A DNA stretch of 64,000 nt from JAJYVT01 sp035534455 (GTDB lineage: Bacteria > Actinomycetota > Acidimicrobiia > Acidimicrobiales > RAAP-2), in NCBI GenBank assembly GCA_035534455.1, contig DATLRV010000038.1, forward strand, positions 28,665 to 92,664, written 5' to 3'. Positions 52,302 to 60,347 of this stretch are shown here, piece after piece. Position 1 is the first letter of the stretch. Every line of letters starts with the position of its first letter. The position numbers were made by a program, and so were the translations under genes. A model generated the notes under the pieces. That model saw only the letters and a program-made list of their open reading frames with translations, was not told the DNA's origin and ran no database searches.

Positions 52302-53696
52302 CTACTCCGCCGCAGCTCCGGGCGACGGCACCGAGGTGCTCGAGTCGGCCCGCACCGACTTCGCGTTCATGAACTCCTTCATCCCCATCTCGCTCAGCTC
52401 GCGCCCGTAGCCGGACCGCTTGATGCCGCCGAAGGGGAGCTCGGGGGAGGAGGCGACCATCGTGTTGACGAACACCTGCCCGGCCTGGATCCCCGCAACG
52501 AGGCGCTCGCGCTCCCCCGCGTCGGTCGTCCAGATGCTCGAGCCGAGGCCGTACTGCGTACGGTTGGCGATGCGGATCGCCTCGTCGAGGTCGTCGTAGC
52601 GCTCGACCGTGGCGACGGGGCCGAAGACCTCCTCTTGGAGGACCCGCATCCCGGTGGTGACGTCGAGGAGGACCGTCGGCTCGTAGTACCAACCGGGTCC
52701 GTCGATCACCGAGCCGCCGCACGCGACGTTCGCCCCCTTGTCGCGCGCGTCGTCGACCTGGCCGGCGATCTCCGTGCGCTGTGCCTCGGTCACGAGGGGG
52801 CCGACGTCGGTCGCGTTGTCCATGGGGTCGCCGACGCGGAGGGCGGCCATCTTGGACACGAACTTGTCGGTCCACTCGTCGTAGACCTCGGCGTCGACGA
52901 TGAAACGCTTGGCCGCGATGCAGGACTGACCGTTGTTCTGCACACGGGCGGTCACCGCGACGGACGCCGAACGCTCGAGGTCCGCGGTCCTGGTCACGAC
53001 GAAGGGGTCCGAGCCGCCGAGCTCGAGGACACACTTCTTGAGCACGCGGCCCGCGGTCTCGGCGACCGCGGCGCCCGCCCGCTCGCTGCCGGTCAGGGTG
53101 ACCGCGGCGATGCGCTCGTCCTCGATGACCGGCGCCACGTCCGACGACGAGACGAGGAGCGTGGTGAAGGCGCCCTCCGGGTAGCCCGCACGCCGGAAGA
53201 CCTCTTCGATGTAGAGGGCGGCCTGCGGCACGTTGGCCGCGTGCTTGAGCACGCCGACGTTCCCTGCCATGAGGCCGGGCCCGGCGAAGCGCATCACCTG
53301 CCACAGGGGGAAGTTCCAGGGCATGATCGCGAGCACCGGCCCGAGCGGGTCGAAGCGGACATAGCTGTGGTCGTCGATCCGCACCTCGGCGAGCAGCCGC
53401 TCGGCGTTGTCGGCGTACCACCGGAGCCCGAGGGCGCACTTGGCGACCTCGGCCTTGGCGGAGGCGAAGGTCTTCCCCATCTCGGTGGTGAGGATGCGGG
53501 CGACGTCCGGCACCTCACCGTCGAGCAGGTCGGCGGCGGAGTGCATGAGGCGCGCGCGCTGGGACAGCGCCATCGTGCGCATCGTCTCGAAACCGGCGGC
53601 CGCCCGGGCGAGCCGTGCGTCGACCTCGTCGGGCGTGTGGGCGTCGAAGGTCTTCTCCACCTCGCCGGTGGCGGGGTTCGTGGTCGCAAAGGTCAT
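52302..53696 (-). CDS. NAD(P)-dependent succinate-semialdehyde-type dehydrogenase
   Basis: 464 aa. ALDH fold with IMPWNFPLWQVMRF, ELGGSDPFVV, catalytic Cys in NNGQSCIAAKRF and EEVFGPVATV. The pattern is of the SSADH / GabD subfamily, which oxidises succinate semialdehyde. ATG at 53696, with GAGAAT 6 nt upstream that could be a leaderless -10. It is divergent from the sirtuin gene with 37 bp between, and is the first gene of the nifS-mnmA-ligA operon, which is not a functional partnership. Confidence 0.9.
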   Translation of the reverse strand: MTFATTNPATGEVEKTFDAHTPDEVDARLARAAAGFETMRTMALSQRARLMHSAADLLDGEVPDVARILTTEMGKTFASAKAEVAKCALGLRWYADNAERLLAEVRIDDHSYVRFDPLGPVLAIMPWNFPLWQVMRFAGPGLMAGNVGVLKHAANVPQAALYIEEVFRRAGYPEGAFTTLLVSSSDVAPVIEDERIAAVTLTGSERAGAAVAETAGRVLKKCVLELGGSDPFVVTRTADLERSASVAVTARVQNNGQSCIAAKRFIVDAEVYDEWTDKFVSKMAALRVGDPMDNATDVGPLVTEAQRTEIAGQVDDARDKGANVACGGSVIDGPGWYYEPTVLLDVTTGMRVLQEEVFGPVATVERYDDLDEAIRIANRTQYGLGSSIWTTDAGERERLVAGIQAGQVFVNTMVASSPELPFGGIKRSGYGRELSEMGMKEFMNAKSVRADSSTSVPSPGAAAE

Positions 53697-53721
53697 GGGC
53701 TGATTCTCGCGTGCCCGGCGG

Positions 53722-53727
53722 TACCCT
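53722..53727 (+). promoter_or_regulatory. -10 element TACCCT of the sirtuin gene (leaderless type)
   Basis: TACCCT lies 6 nt before the GTG at 53734; transcription would begin at the start codon. There is no ribosome site. Confidence 0.45.
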
Positions 53728-53733
53728 GCGCCA

Positions 53734-54600
53734 GTGCGCCCCCTGCCCGACGGTCCCCCAGCCGGCGGGCCGCCGTCCGACGCCGCCATCGAGTCCGCGG
53801 CGGCACTTGTCGGGGCGGCCCAGCATCTCGTCGCCCTCACCGGCGCGGGGGTCTCCACGGGCGCGGGCATCCCGGACTTCCGCGGCCCGCAGGGCGTCTG
53901 GACCAGGGACCCCGCCGCAGAGCGGCTCTCCACGCTGGACGCCTACCTGACCGATCCCGAGGTCAGGCGCCGGGCGTGGCAGGGCAGGCTCCGCTCCCCC
54001 GTCTGGGCCGCGGCGCCCTCACCCGGGCACCTCGCGCTCGTCGAGCTCGAGCGGCAGGGCCGGCTCGAGCTGCTCGTGACCCAGAACATCGACGGCCTCC
54101 ACCAGCTCGCCGGGCACGACCCCGCCCGGGTCGTCGAGATCCACGGGACGATGCGGGAGGTGGTCTGCACGACGTGCGGCGAGCGTGGGCCCGCGGGGCC
54201 GACGCTCGAGCGCGTGGCGACGGGCGAGGACGACCCCGCGTGCCGGAGCTGTGGCGGGATCCTCAAGTCGGCGACGATCAGCTTCGGCCAGTCGCTCGTG
54301 CCCGGAGACCTCGCCCGGGCGGAGGCCGCCGCGCGGTCGGCCGACCTCCTGCTCGCGGCCGGGACCAGCCTGGGCGTCTACCCGGCGGCCGGCCTCGTAC
54401 CCCTCGCGAGGTCGCACGGGGCGCGCGTCGTCATCGTGAACGCCGAGCCGACCGGCATGGACGAGTTGGCGGACGTGGTCGTGCGCGGGTCGACGACAGC
54501 GGTCCTCCCGACGATCGTCGGCGCCGCGCCGGCGGCCGGCCGGCAGGGCGACGCGCCGCACCGGGGAGACGCGCCGCACCGAGGAGAGCCCACGCCGTAG
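53734..54600 (+). CDS. Sir2-family NAD-dependent deacylase
   Basis: 288 aa. GAGVSTGAGIPDFRGPQGVW, TQNIDGLH and catalytic His in EIHGTM, plus two Cys pairs CTTC ... CRSC for zinc, are intact. GTSLGVYPAAG and VNAEPT close the NAD site. GTG at 53734. The C-terminal tail has GDAPHR twice from an 18-bp DNA repeat. The stop is inside a convergent hairpin. Confidence 0.95.
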   Translation: MRPLPDGPPAGGPPSDAAIESAAALVGAAQHLVALTGAGVSTGAGIPDFRGPQGVWTRDPAAERLSTLDAYLTDPEVRRRAWQGRLRSPVWAAAPSPGHLALVELERQGRLELLVTQNIDGLHQLAGHDPARVVEIHGTMREVVCTTCGERGPAGPTLERVATGEDDPACRSCGGILKSATISFGQSLVPGDLARAEAAARSADLLLAAGTSLGVYPAAGLVPLARSHGARVVIVNAEPTGMDELADVVVRGSTTAVLPTIVGAAPAAGRQGDAPHRGDAPHRGEPTP

Positions 54601-54626
54601 GTCGCCCGGGCGCCGCGCCCTACGGC
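54594..54626. terminator. Convergent hairpin containing both stop codons (sirtuin/MBL)
   Basis: GCCGTAGG (54594-54601) pairs with CCTACGGC (54619-54626), loop 17 nt. The sirtuin TAG (54598-54600) and the MBL gene stop (54620-54622) are within the arms. Confidence 0.6.
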
Positions 54627-55489
54627 AGCGAGAGCACCATCCCCTCGCGCGCGGCAACGACGCAGATGCCCGGGTCCCCGATGCCCGCGACGATCTCGTC
54701 GATCTGGTCGTCGGTGCGGTGGGGGTCGTGGTGGAAGAGCGCGACCGCCTTGGCGCCGGCGGCGAGGCCGAGGCCGATCACGTACTCGATCGCGCTGTGC
54801 CCCAAGAAGCCGAGGCGGGGAAGCTCGGCGGCGGTGTGCTGGGAGTCGTGGATCAAGAGGTCGACACCCGACGCCAGGGACATCGCGGCAGGGTGGTACT
54901 CGCCGAGCCCGTCAGGACCCGGTCCGAGGGCCAGCGGCTTGTGGTCCGGGAGGTACGCGATCGTCGCCGCCCCGTCCGAGACGCGGTAGCCGAAGGTGCG
55001 GCTCCCCTTGTGCGGGACTTCTGCGGCCGAGACACCGAAGCCCTCGAGCTCGAAGCCGCCCGGCTCGATCCCGGTCACCGACCACGCGTCCCCGAGTGTG
55101 CCGATCGGCACCGGGAAGTGCGGTGGCGAAAAAGCCCGGTTCATGACCGTCTCGGCCTCGCCCCCTTGACCGGGAACGTAGATGTCGACGCGGTGGCCGA
55201 GCATGTAGGCCTCCCGAAGGAACGGGAGCCCGTGGGTGTGGTCCCAGTGGAGGTGGGTGATGCAGACGCTCCCCTGGAACGGCTGGCCGTCGAGCACCCG
55301 TTCGAGATTGATGAACCCCGTCCCGGCGTCGAGGACGAGGTGCGGCGCGGCGCCTCCTGCCGACGCCTCCTCGTAGCTCGTCGCCGTGCCGGCGCCCACG
55401 CCGACGCAGGACGTCGCCGTGCCGTAGCGCTGGTACTCGGCGCCCGAGACCGGGGTCGAGCCACGGCAGCCGAAGAAGAACACGTTCAT
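54620..55489 (-). CDS. MBL-fold metallo-hydrolase (RNase Z-like / phosphodiesterase-like)
   Basis: 289 aa. FFFGCRGSTPVSG at the start, LDAGTG, HLHWDHTHGLPF (HxHxDH), YLPDHKP and LLIHDSQHTAAELP then FHHDP are the MBL-fold metal ligands, all intact. Similar proteins are cyclic-nucleotide phosphodiesterase or RNase Z-like hydrolases; here a cNMP-type domain in the upstream pseudogene is of note. ATG at 55489 overlaps the TGA of the ABC remnant (ATGA), so they were one operon. Confidence 0.9.
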   Translation of the reverse strand: MNVFFFGCRGSTPVSGAEYQRYGTATSCVGVGAGTATSYEEASAGGAAPHLVLDAGTGFINLERVLDGQPFQGSVCITHLHWDHTHGLPFLREAYMLGHRVDIYVPGQGGEAETVMNRAFSPPHFPVPIGTLGDAWSVTGIEPGGFELEGFGVSAAEVPHKGSRTFGYRVSDGAATIAYLPDHKPLALGPGPDGLGEYHPAAMSLASGVDLLIHDSQHTAAELPRLGFLGHSAIEYVIGLGLAAGAKAVALFHHDPHRTDDQIDEIVAGIGDPGICVVAAREGMVLSLP

Positions 55490-56590
55490 GGGGCAGGCCG
55501 ATCGTCAGGTTCGGTCAGCGCTCTGAGGTCGAGCTGCTGTGCGGTCAGGAGAAGATACAGGCCCCGGTGGGCGACGAGCTCGTCATGGGTGCCCTGCTCC
55601 ACCAGGCGGCCGCGGTCGAGCACGAGGATGAGATCGGCGTGGCGGACCGTCGAGAGGCGGTGGGCGATGATCATCGCCGTGCGGTCGCTCAACAGGCGCG
55701 CCAGGTTCTCCTGGATCGCCCGCTCGGACTCGGCGTCGAGCGCGCTGGTGGCCTCGTCGAGGACGAGGAGCGCCGGACGTCGGTAGAGGGCACGGGCGAT
55801 GGCGAGACGCTGGCGTTGGCCGCCTGAAAGGGCGAGCCCCGACTCCCCTACCTTCGATCGAGGAGCTCTTGCATCGGGGGGGTTGCGAGCGCGACGAGGG
55901 TCACGCACGCGACGAGCCCGCCGATGGAAAGGGTATTGCCGACCTTCTCGGTGATCCCGATGGCCAGGAAGCCGGCCAGCAGGGCGAAGCCGAGGCCCTG
56001 GGTCAACGCACCGTAGACGGCACGCGGGCGGTCGACGCCGATCTGCCGGGCGTTGAGCGCGACCTGGTGCTCGACGAGGGCCTGTTGCAGCAGGCCCTCC
56101 GCGGCGAGGGCCTTCGCGGTCTCGATGCCCTTCACGATCTCCACCTGCCGTGAGGCGTAGCGGACCGCCTCCTCCTCGAGGGACGCGGTGGCCGGGACGA
56201 GACGGGCGAGCGACCAACGCGTGATCAAGAGGTAGACCGGCACCGAGACGAAGAAGACGATCCCCATCAAGGTGCTGTAGTAGAAGAGCAGCGCGACCGA
56301 GGCGATCAGCTGCGCGGCGAGCGCGACCGCCAGCGACTCGAGCTCCGACTTCGAGGACTGGACGACCTTCGCTCGGTGCCGTCGGCACCGTCGCGCACGA
56401 CCCGTACCCGCCCGTCGGTGAGCACCCAGTACGGGTCGGCCGGGTCGCCATCGCGCATGAGGACCGCGCCAAACTCGAAGTCGACCCGGTCGAACGCCTC
56501 GACGACGAGCCGCCGGACCTCCGGCGGGAGATCGGCAAGAAGCTCGATGGCGAGGGGGTCGAGCGCGGGGGTGACGGTCGGCTCAGGCAC
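55486..56590 (-). pseudogene. ABC exporter with N-terminal cNMP-binding domain, two internal deletions
   Basis: Three pieces in three frames, in the order of one protein. (1) 56590 to about 56367: LADLPPEVRRLVVEAFDRV, FGAVLMRDGDPADPYWVLTDGRVRVVRDG, the start of a cNMP-binding fold. (2) About 56370 to 55848: KVVQSSKSELESLAVALAAQ, then membrane segments MGIVFFVSVPVYLLI and GFALLAGFLAIGI. (3) About 55860 to 55486: GLALSGGQRQRLAIARAL (signature), LLVLDEATSALD, HRLSTVRH. Missing are the rest of the cNMP domain, the first membrane part and the Walker A half of the ABC domain. Two deletions with frame changes are inferred. The family is the bacteriocin/peptide exporters with regulatory domain. Confidence 0.85.
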
Positions 56591-56957
56591 GCCAGGTCAC
56601 CCAACGGTCGGCGGCGGCTCGCACTCGCTCCTCGACGCAGAACTCGGTCGCCAGCGTTTGGTCGTCCGGGTCGTCTGCGCGCGGGTGTCGGCGCGCCCGC
56701 ACGACCGCAACGATGCCGGGCTCCTCCGGTGTGCCGACGAGCACCGGGGAGTCCAGTGGCGCGGAGAGGGCGACCGCACGCGTCCGGGCGTCGAGGTCGG
56801 CGGCACGGGCGACCGCATCCTCGACCCCGACTCGAGCGAGCTCGGCGACGGCACCGAGAGCGATGCCGTCGTCGTGCACGGACGCGATGGCCTCGCTTCG
56901 CCAGCGCGTCGGAGTCGACGAGCTCGACCCGGCCCCGAGCGGACGGAAGTGTGGCAC
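56583..56957 (-). CDS. Hypothetical remnant upstream of the ABC exporter pseudogene
   Basis: 124 aa. The last 100 residues read as protein: SVHDDGIALGAVAELARV, LSAPLDSPVLVGTPEEPGIVAVV, then ATEFCVEERVRAAADRWVTW. This looks like the C-terminal end of a parvulin-like or transport-accessory protein, tentatively, and the N-terminus seems to be missing or out of frame. The stop overlaps the GTG of the ABC remnant by 8 bp, so it once belonged to the same operon. Probably decaying with it. Confidence 0.4.
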   Translation of the reverse strand: MPHFRPLGAGSSSSTPTRWRSEAIASVHDDGIALGAVAELARVGVEDAVARAADLDARTRAVALSAPLDSPVLVGTPEEPGIVAVVRARRHPRADDPDDQTLATEFCVEERVRAAADRWVTWRA

Positions 56958-57014
56958 CCCGGCACACGGCGCGCTCGGACCGCGGCCACGCGCGCCGAGC
57001 GCGAACGCGCGCTA

Positions 57015-57122
57015 CTACTGCTCGTGCTTACGGCGAGGCTTCAGCGCGAACCACCAGACACTGGCCATCGTACCGAGCACGCCGAGGACCGCCATGGGCT
57101 TGAGGAGCTTCCGCTTCGCCAC
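57015..57122 (-). CDS. Possible 35-aa single-pass membrane protein
   Basis: GTG 57122: basic VAKRKLLKP, then hydrophobic MAVLGVLGTMASVWWFAL, then basic KPRRKHEQ and a double stop TAGTAG. The basic-hydrophobic-basic layout is typical of a small membrane protein. A GGTAGGG site lies about 10 nt upstream. It lies between the ABC remnants and the S53 gene. Not recognised. Confidence 0.4.
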   Translation of the reverse strand: MAKRKLLKPMAVLGVLGTMASVWWFALKPRRKHEQ

Positions 57123-57321
57123 GACCGCAACCCTACCGGACCGTTCGACCGGGTCCCCCGGTCGCCCGGGACCCCCCTGGTCGCCCGCAAGGGCCAGGGT
57201 GGAACGACCACTTCAGGCTGCGCCTCACCCCTTCGCTTGCAGCACGCCGAGATACATTGCCGTCAACAGTCCACCAAGGACCGAGACGGCCAGGATGCCG
57301 CGGACGACAAAAGGGGGGCCC

Positions 57322-58773
57322 GTGGCGCGTCTTCGCAGCGGGTTGTTCGCCGGGGCCGCCGGGATGGCACTCACGGCGGGTGGGCTCGCGTGGGCGGGAA
57401 CCGCCGGCGTCGGGACGATCGCCGCGGGTGTGCACGCCCCTCCCGCCGCCCTGGTGATGCACCCGCAGGTCGAGCAGCTCGGGTTCCTGCGCTCGACACG
57501 TCCCCCCACCGAGCAGTACTGCAAGGCGACGTACGGCATCCTCTGCTACGGGCCTGCGCAGGTGGAGACCGCGTACAACGAGCAGCCCCTCTTCAGGCAG
57601 AACCTCACCGGGCACGGCGAGACGATCGTGATCGTCGACTCCTTCGGCGCACCCACAATCCGCACGGACCTCGCGGTCTTCGACCGCAGCTACAGCCTCC
57701 CGCCCCCGGGGCGCTTCACAATCCTGAAGTACGGACCGGTGCCCGCGTTCACACCGTCGACAGCCACAATGACAGGCTGGGCCGTGGAGACGACGCTCGA
57801 CGTCGAGTGGGCGCACGCCACCGCCCCCGGGGCCAACATCCTGCTCGTGGAGACGCCGACGCCCGAGACGGTCGGGACCACAGGGTTCCCCACAATCGTC
57901 AACGCCGAGAACTACGTGATCGACCATCACCTCGGCCAGGTGATCAGCCAGAGCTTCGGCACCGGAGAGGCGACGTTCGCGTCCCCGGCCACAATCCTCG
58001 GGCTCCGCAGCGCCTACGAGAACGCGTACCGCAACAACGTCACCGTGCTCGCAGCCGCAGGTGACACAGGCGCGGCCGAGGCGTCGACACCCACAGGCCT
58101 GCACTACTTCGGGTTCCGGGACGCCGGCTGGCCGGCCACGGACCCGCCGGTGACGGCGGTCGGGGGGACGCAGCTCACGCTCAACACACGCGGGCGGCGC
58201 ACCGCTCCCGACCAGGCTTGGAACGACACCACACTCTTCGGCAGCCCCGCCGCGGGCGGCGGCGGGCTCTCCACGGTGTTCACCCGCCCCTCGTACCAGA
58301 GCGGCGTCGCGGCGAGCGTCGGGAACCGGCGCGGGATTCCCGACATCTCGATGACGGCATCGGTCTCCGGCGCGGTCAACATCTACGTCAGCGGTCTGTC
58401 GTTCGGCGCGGGGTGGGACTCCATCGGTGGCACCAGTGAGGCGGCGCCCGTGTTCTCCGGCCTCGTGGCGATCGCCGACCAGCTCAACACACACCACCCT
58501 CTCGGCCTGATCAACCCCGCCCTGTACACGATGAAGGCCGCTCACGACCCCGGGATCGTGAGCGTCACCTCCGGCAACAACTCCGTCTGGTTCACCACAA
58601 CAGGAACGCAGGTCACAGTCCCGGGCTACGCCGCAACCGCGGGCTACAACCTGGCGACGGGACTCGGCACGGTGACAGCCCCCGACTTCGTGCGCGAGCT
58701 CGTCCAGACCGAGCACCGCGTCGGGACCGCCGTCACGTACGGCGACTCGGCCACCTTCCTGCCACACGGATAG
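57322..58773 (+). CDS. Secreted sedolisin-family (S53) serine-carboxyl protease
   Basis: 483 aa. A signal-like N-terminus, GLFAGAAGMALTAGGLAWAG, is followed by the peptidase. E and D of the catalytic set are in AVETTLDVEW, the oxyanion region in SQSFGTGE and Ser in GGTSEAAP, so it is intact. Known S53 enzymes need acid and a propeptide of about 180 residues, but here the catalytic part starts within 60 residues, so the propeptide is missing or very short. GTG at 57322 follows AAGGGGGG by 5 nt. Thr codons are rich in ACA as in the CIS genes. It is convergent with the VapC-type gene. Confidence 0.9.
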   Translation: MARLRSGLFAGAAGMALTAGGLAWAGTAGVGTIAAGVHAPPAALVMHPQVEQLGFLRSTRPPTEQYCKATYGILCYGPAQVETAYNEQPLFRQNLTGHGETIVIVDSFGAPTIRTDLAVFDRSYSLPPPGRFTILKYGPVPAFTPSTATMTGWAVETTLDVEWAHATAPGANILLVETPTPETVGTTGFPTIVNAENYVIDHHLGQVISQSFGTGEATFASPATILGLRSAYENAYRNNVTVLAAAGDTGAAEASTPTGLHYFGFRDAGWPATDPPVTAVGGTQLTLNTRGRRTAPDQAWNDTTLFGSPAAGGGGLSTVFTRPSYQSGVAASVGNRRGIPDISMTASVSGAVNIYVSGLSFGAGWDSIGGTSEAAPVFSGLVAIADQLNTHHPLGLINPALYTMKAAHDPGIVSVTSGNNSVWFTTTGTQVTVPGYAATAGYNLATGLGTVTAPDFVRELVQTEHRVGTAVTYGDSATFLPHG

Positions 58774-58950
58774 GCACGCCGCACCGCCGGTCGGGGGTCG
58801 TCAGACGTCGGGCGACGGACCTGCGGCGCGCGCCTCTTACGTGGTCACCGACGGCCGGGTCGCTGCGACCGCCTCACGGACGTCGTCGGGCTCACGGACC
58901 TCTCGGGTGTCGACCGGATGGTGCGAACTTCGACGAGATCCGAGAACGGA
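58774..58950. other. Intergenic region between convergent S53 and VapC-like genes
   Basis: 177 bp with no convincing gene. A short plus-strand fragment near 58920-58980 reads NFDEIRERISDVARLLVAT and stops; it could be a degraded gene end. Confidence 0.3.
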
Positions 58951-59382
58951 TCAGCGACGTGGCTCGTCTGCTGGTAGCAACGTGAAACGACCACCGTCCA
59001 GGGGTCGGAGCGTGCGGAAGTGGCGCTCGTCGAAAGTGAGCAGTCGCCGGGTCTTATGGCGATGCGCCGCGACGACCACGCTCAGGTCGGCGAGACCAGC
59101 ATCGAGCTTTTCGTAGCGGCGTTCGAGATCCGCGATGAGGCCGTACTCGTCCGGTTCGAGGTGAGCGACGAGGAATCGACCAGCGGCGAGATCTTCGATG
59201 AAACCGAGGCGAGCACCGCGCCCGAGCCGACGACCGAGCAAGTAGTCGACCTCTCCGGTAACGGGAGCCGGAAGTACGAGCTCGCCCGGCTCCTCTCGCA
59301 GCACCGCCTCAACAGCCGGGCGCAGGCGGTCGCGGCGATCTGCGACCGCGACGAGAGGAGCGGCGTCGAGAACGACCGTCAA
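58951..59382 (-). CDS. PIN-domain toxin (VapC-like)
   Basis: 143 aa. VVLDAAPLVAVAD has the first acidic residue; VTGEVDYLLG and GLADLSVVVAAHR hold the others, and TFDERHFRTLRP is the fourth region. RNase toxins of this class cut tRNA or rRNA. ATG at 59382 overlaps the antitoxin stop (ATGA). The 177-bp region upstream of its stop has no clear gene. Confidence 0.88.
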   Translation of the reverse strand: MTVVLDAAPLVAVADRRDRLRPAVEAVLREEPGELVLPAPVTGEVDYLLGRRLGRGARLGFIEDLAAGRFLVAHLEPDEYGLIADLERRYEKLDAGLADLSVVVAAHRHKTRRLLTFDERHFRTLRPLDGGRFTLLPADEPRR

Positions 59383-59606
59383 TCGCCGAAGCCCTCGAGA
59401 AGCTCATCCTCCGGAACATCGGCGATGGAACCACCGGGACCATCGGCCACGCCGATGAGCGCGAAGTTTCTGTCTCCTTTGCGTTCGGGCTCGTAGAGAC
59501 GGATCGCTCGGCGAATGACCTCTGCCTGAGACGTCCCCTCGCGGTCAGCAAGCGATGCGAGCCGAGCGATTTCTTCCGGGTTCAGGTAGACACTCGTCTT
59601 GTGCAC
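59379..59606 (-). CDS. Ribbon-helix-helix antitoxin (VapB-like)
   Basis: 75 aa. HKTSVYLNPEEIARLASLADREGTSQAEVIRRAIRLY is a CopG/RHH DNA-binding domain; the C-terminal DVPEDELLEGFGD should wrap the toxin. GTG at 59606. The palindrome CCTACGTAGG (59606-59615) spans its start and may be an operator. Confidence 0.87.
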   Translation of the reverse strand: MHKTSVYLNPEEIARLASLADREGTSQAEVIRRAIRLYEPERKGDRNFALIGVADGPGGSIADVPEDELLEGFGD

Positions 59607-59618
59607 CTACGTAGGGTA
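59606..59618 (-). promoter_or_regulatory. -10 TACCCT and CCTACGTAGG palindrome before VapB-like gene
   Basis: On the minus strand TACCCT (59618-59613) is 6 nt before the GTG at 59606, a leaderless layout. The perfect 10-bp palindrome CCTACGTAGG (59606-59615) overlaps both, fitting autorepression by the RHH antitoxin. Confidence 0.5.
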
Positions 59619-59711
59619 ACATGTAGGGCAGTCACTCGGTGGGCCGTAGGCACTCCTATCCGAACCTCGACGACTCCCGAAAACGACTCACCGGCACGCT
59701 CTCCGGCACGT

Positions 59712-59717
59712 TATAGT
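59712..59717 (+). promoter_or_regulatory. -10 element TATAGT of the Phd-like antitoxin gene
   Basis: TATAGT is 7 nt before ATG 59725; leaderless type. No ribosome site seen. Confidence 0.5.
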
Positions 59718-59724
59718 CCTACTT

Positions 59725-60015
59725 ATGGTCACTCCAGCAACCGAGCAGATCTCTTTGGCAGAGGCCAAGGCACGTTTGTCCGAGGTCGTCGAAGGGATCG
59801 AGACTGAGCACCGTCGCATGGTGATCACCAAACACGGGCGACCAAGCGTGGTCGTGCTCGCGGTTGAAGACCTCGAGGCGCTCGAGGACACGCTCGAAGT
59901 GCTGTCGGATGCCGGCGCGATGGCAGACCTCCGGGAGGCTGCAGCTGCTCGTCGTGCCGGCCAGACGATCGAGCTCTCCAAGGAGGAGGCACGGGCCCGC
60001 TGGTCCCGTGGATGA
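59725..60015 (+). CDS. Phd/YefM-family antitoxin
   Basis: 96 aa. ISLAEAKARLSEVVEGIETEHRRMVITKHGRPSVVVLAVEDLEALEDTLEVL is a standard Phd/YefM DNA-binding domain; the C-terminal helix DLREAAAARRAGQTIELSKEEARARW binds the toxin. It overlaps the toxin by 8 bp. GC content is lower than the neighbours, suggesting transfer. Confidence 0.93.
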   Translation: MVTPATEQISLAEAKARLSEVVEGIETEHRRMVITKHGRPSVVVLAVEDLEALEDTLEVLSDAGAMADLREAAAARRAGQTIELSKEEARARWSRG

Positions 60016-60286
60016 GTACGGGCTGCGATGGTCACCACCTGCGGTTCGCCATCTCGATCGTCTCGCAACATCCGCACCACGAGTGGTAGGAGCGGTCGTC
60101 GAGTTCTGCTTCGGCCGCCTGATCTCCAACCCTCACCGAGTCGGTCATCCCCTTGGACGAGAACTTGAAGGCTGGTGCAGCGCACGCGTCGGGGCATATC
60201 GCGTCATCTACTGGATCGACGAGGACGAGCGCATCGTCTACGTCGACCGGGTTGATCATCGGGCCGACGCCTATCGGCCAAAGTGA
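60008..60286 (+). CDS. RelE/ParE-family toxin
   Basis: 92 aa from GTG 60008. YGLRWSPPAVRHLDRL, then PHRVGHPLGRELEGWCSARVGAYRVIYWIDEDERIVYVDRVDHRADAY, is the RelE superfamily core with the Arg and Tyr near the C-terminus used for mRNA cleavage. Overlap with the antitoxin supports coupling. Confidence 0.93.
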   Translation: MDEYGLRWSPPAVRHLDRLATSAPRVVGAVVEFCFGRLISNPHRVGHPLGRELEGWCSARVGAYRVIYWIDEDERIVYVDRVDHRADAYRPK

Positions 60287-60347
60287 GCGTGTCCACACGG
60301 GAGGAGGCGGCGGGCGCCGCGGTGGATGATCTCCTGGTCGAGGACCT

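Noticed and set aside
57225..57320. Small membrane peptide on the minus strand (GILAVSVLGGLLTAMYLGVL)
   Set aside because: Looks hydrophobic, but there is no ATG, GTG or TTG start close by and it is antisense to the S53 start.
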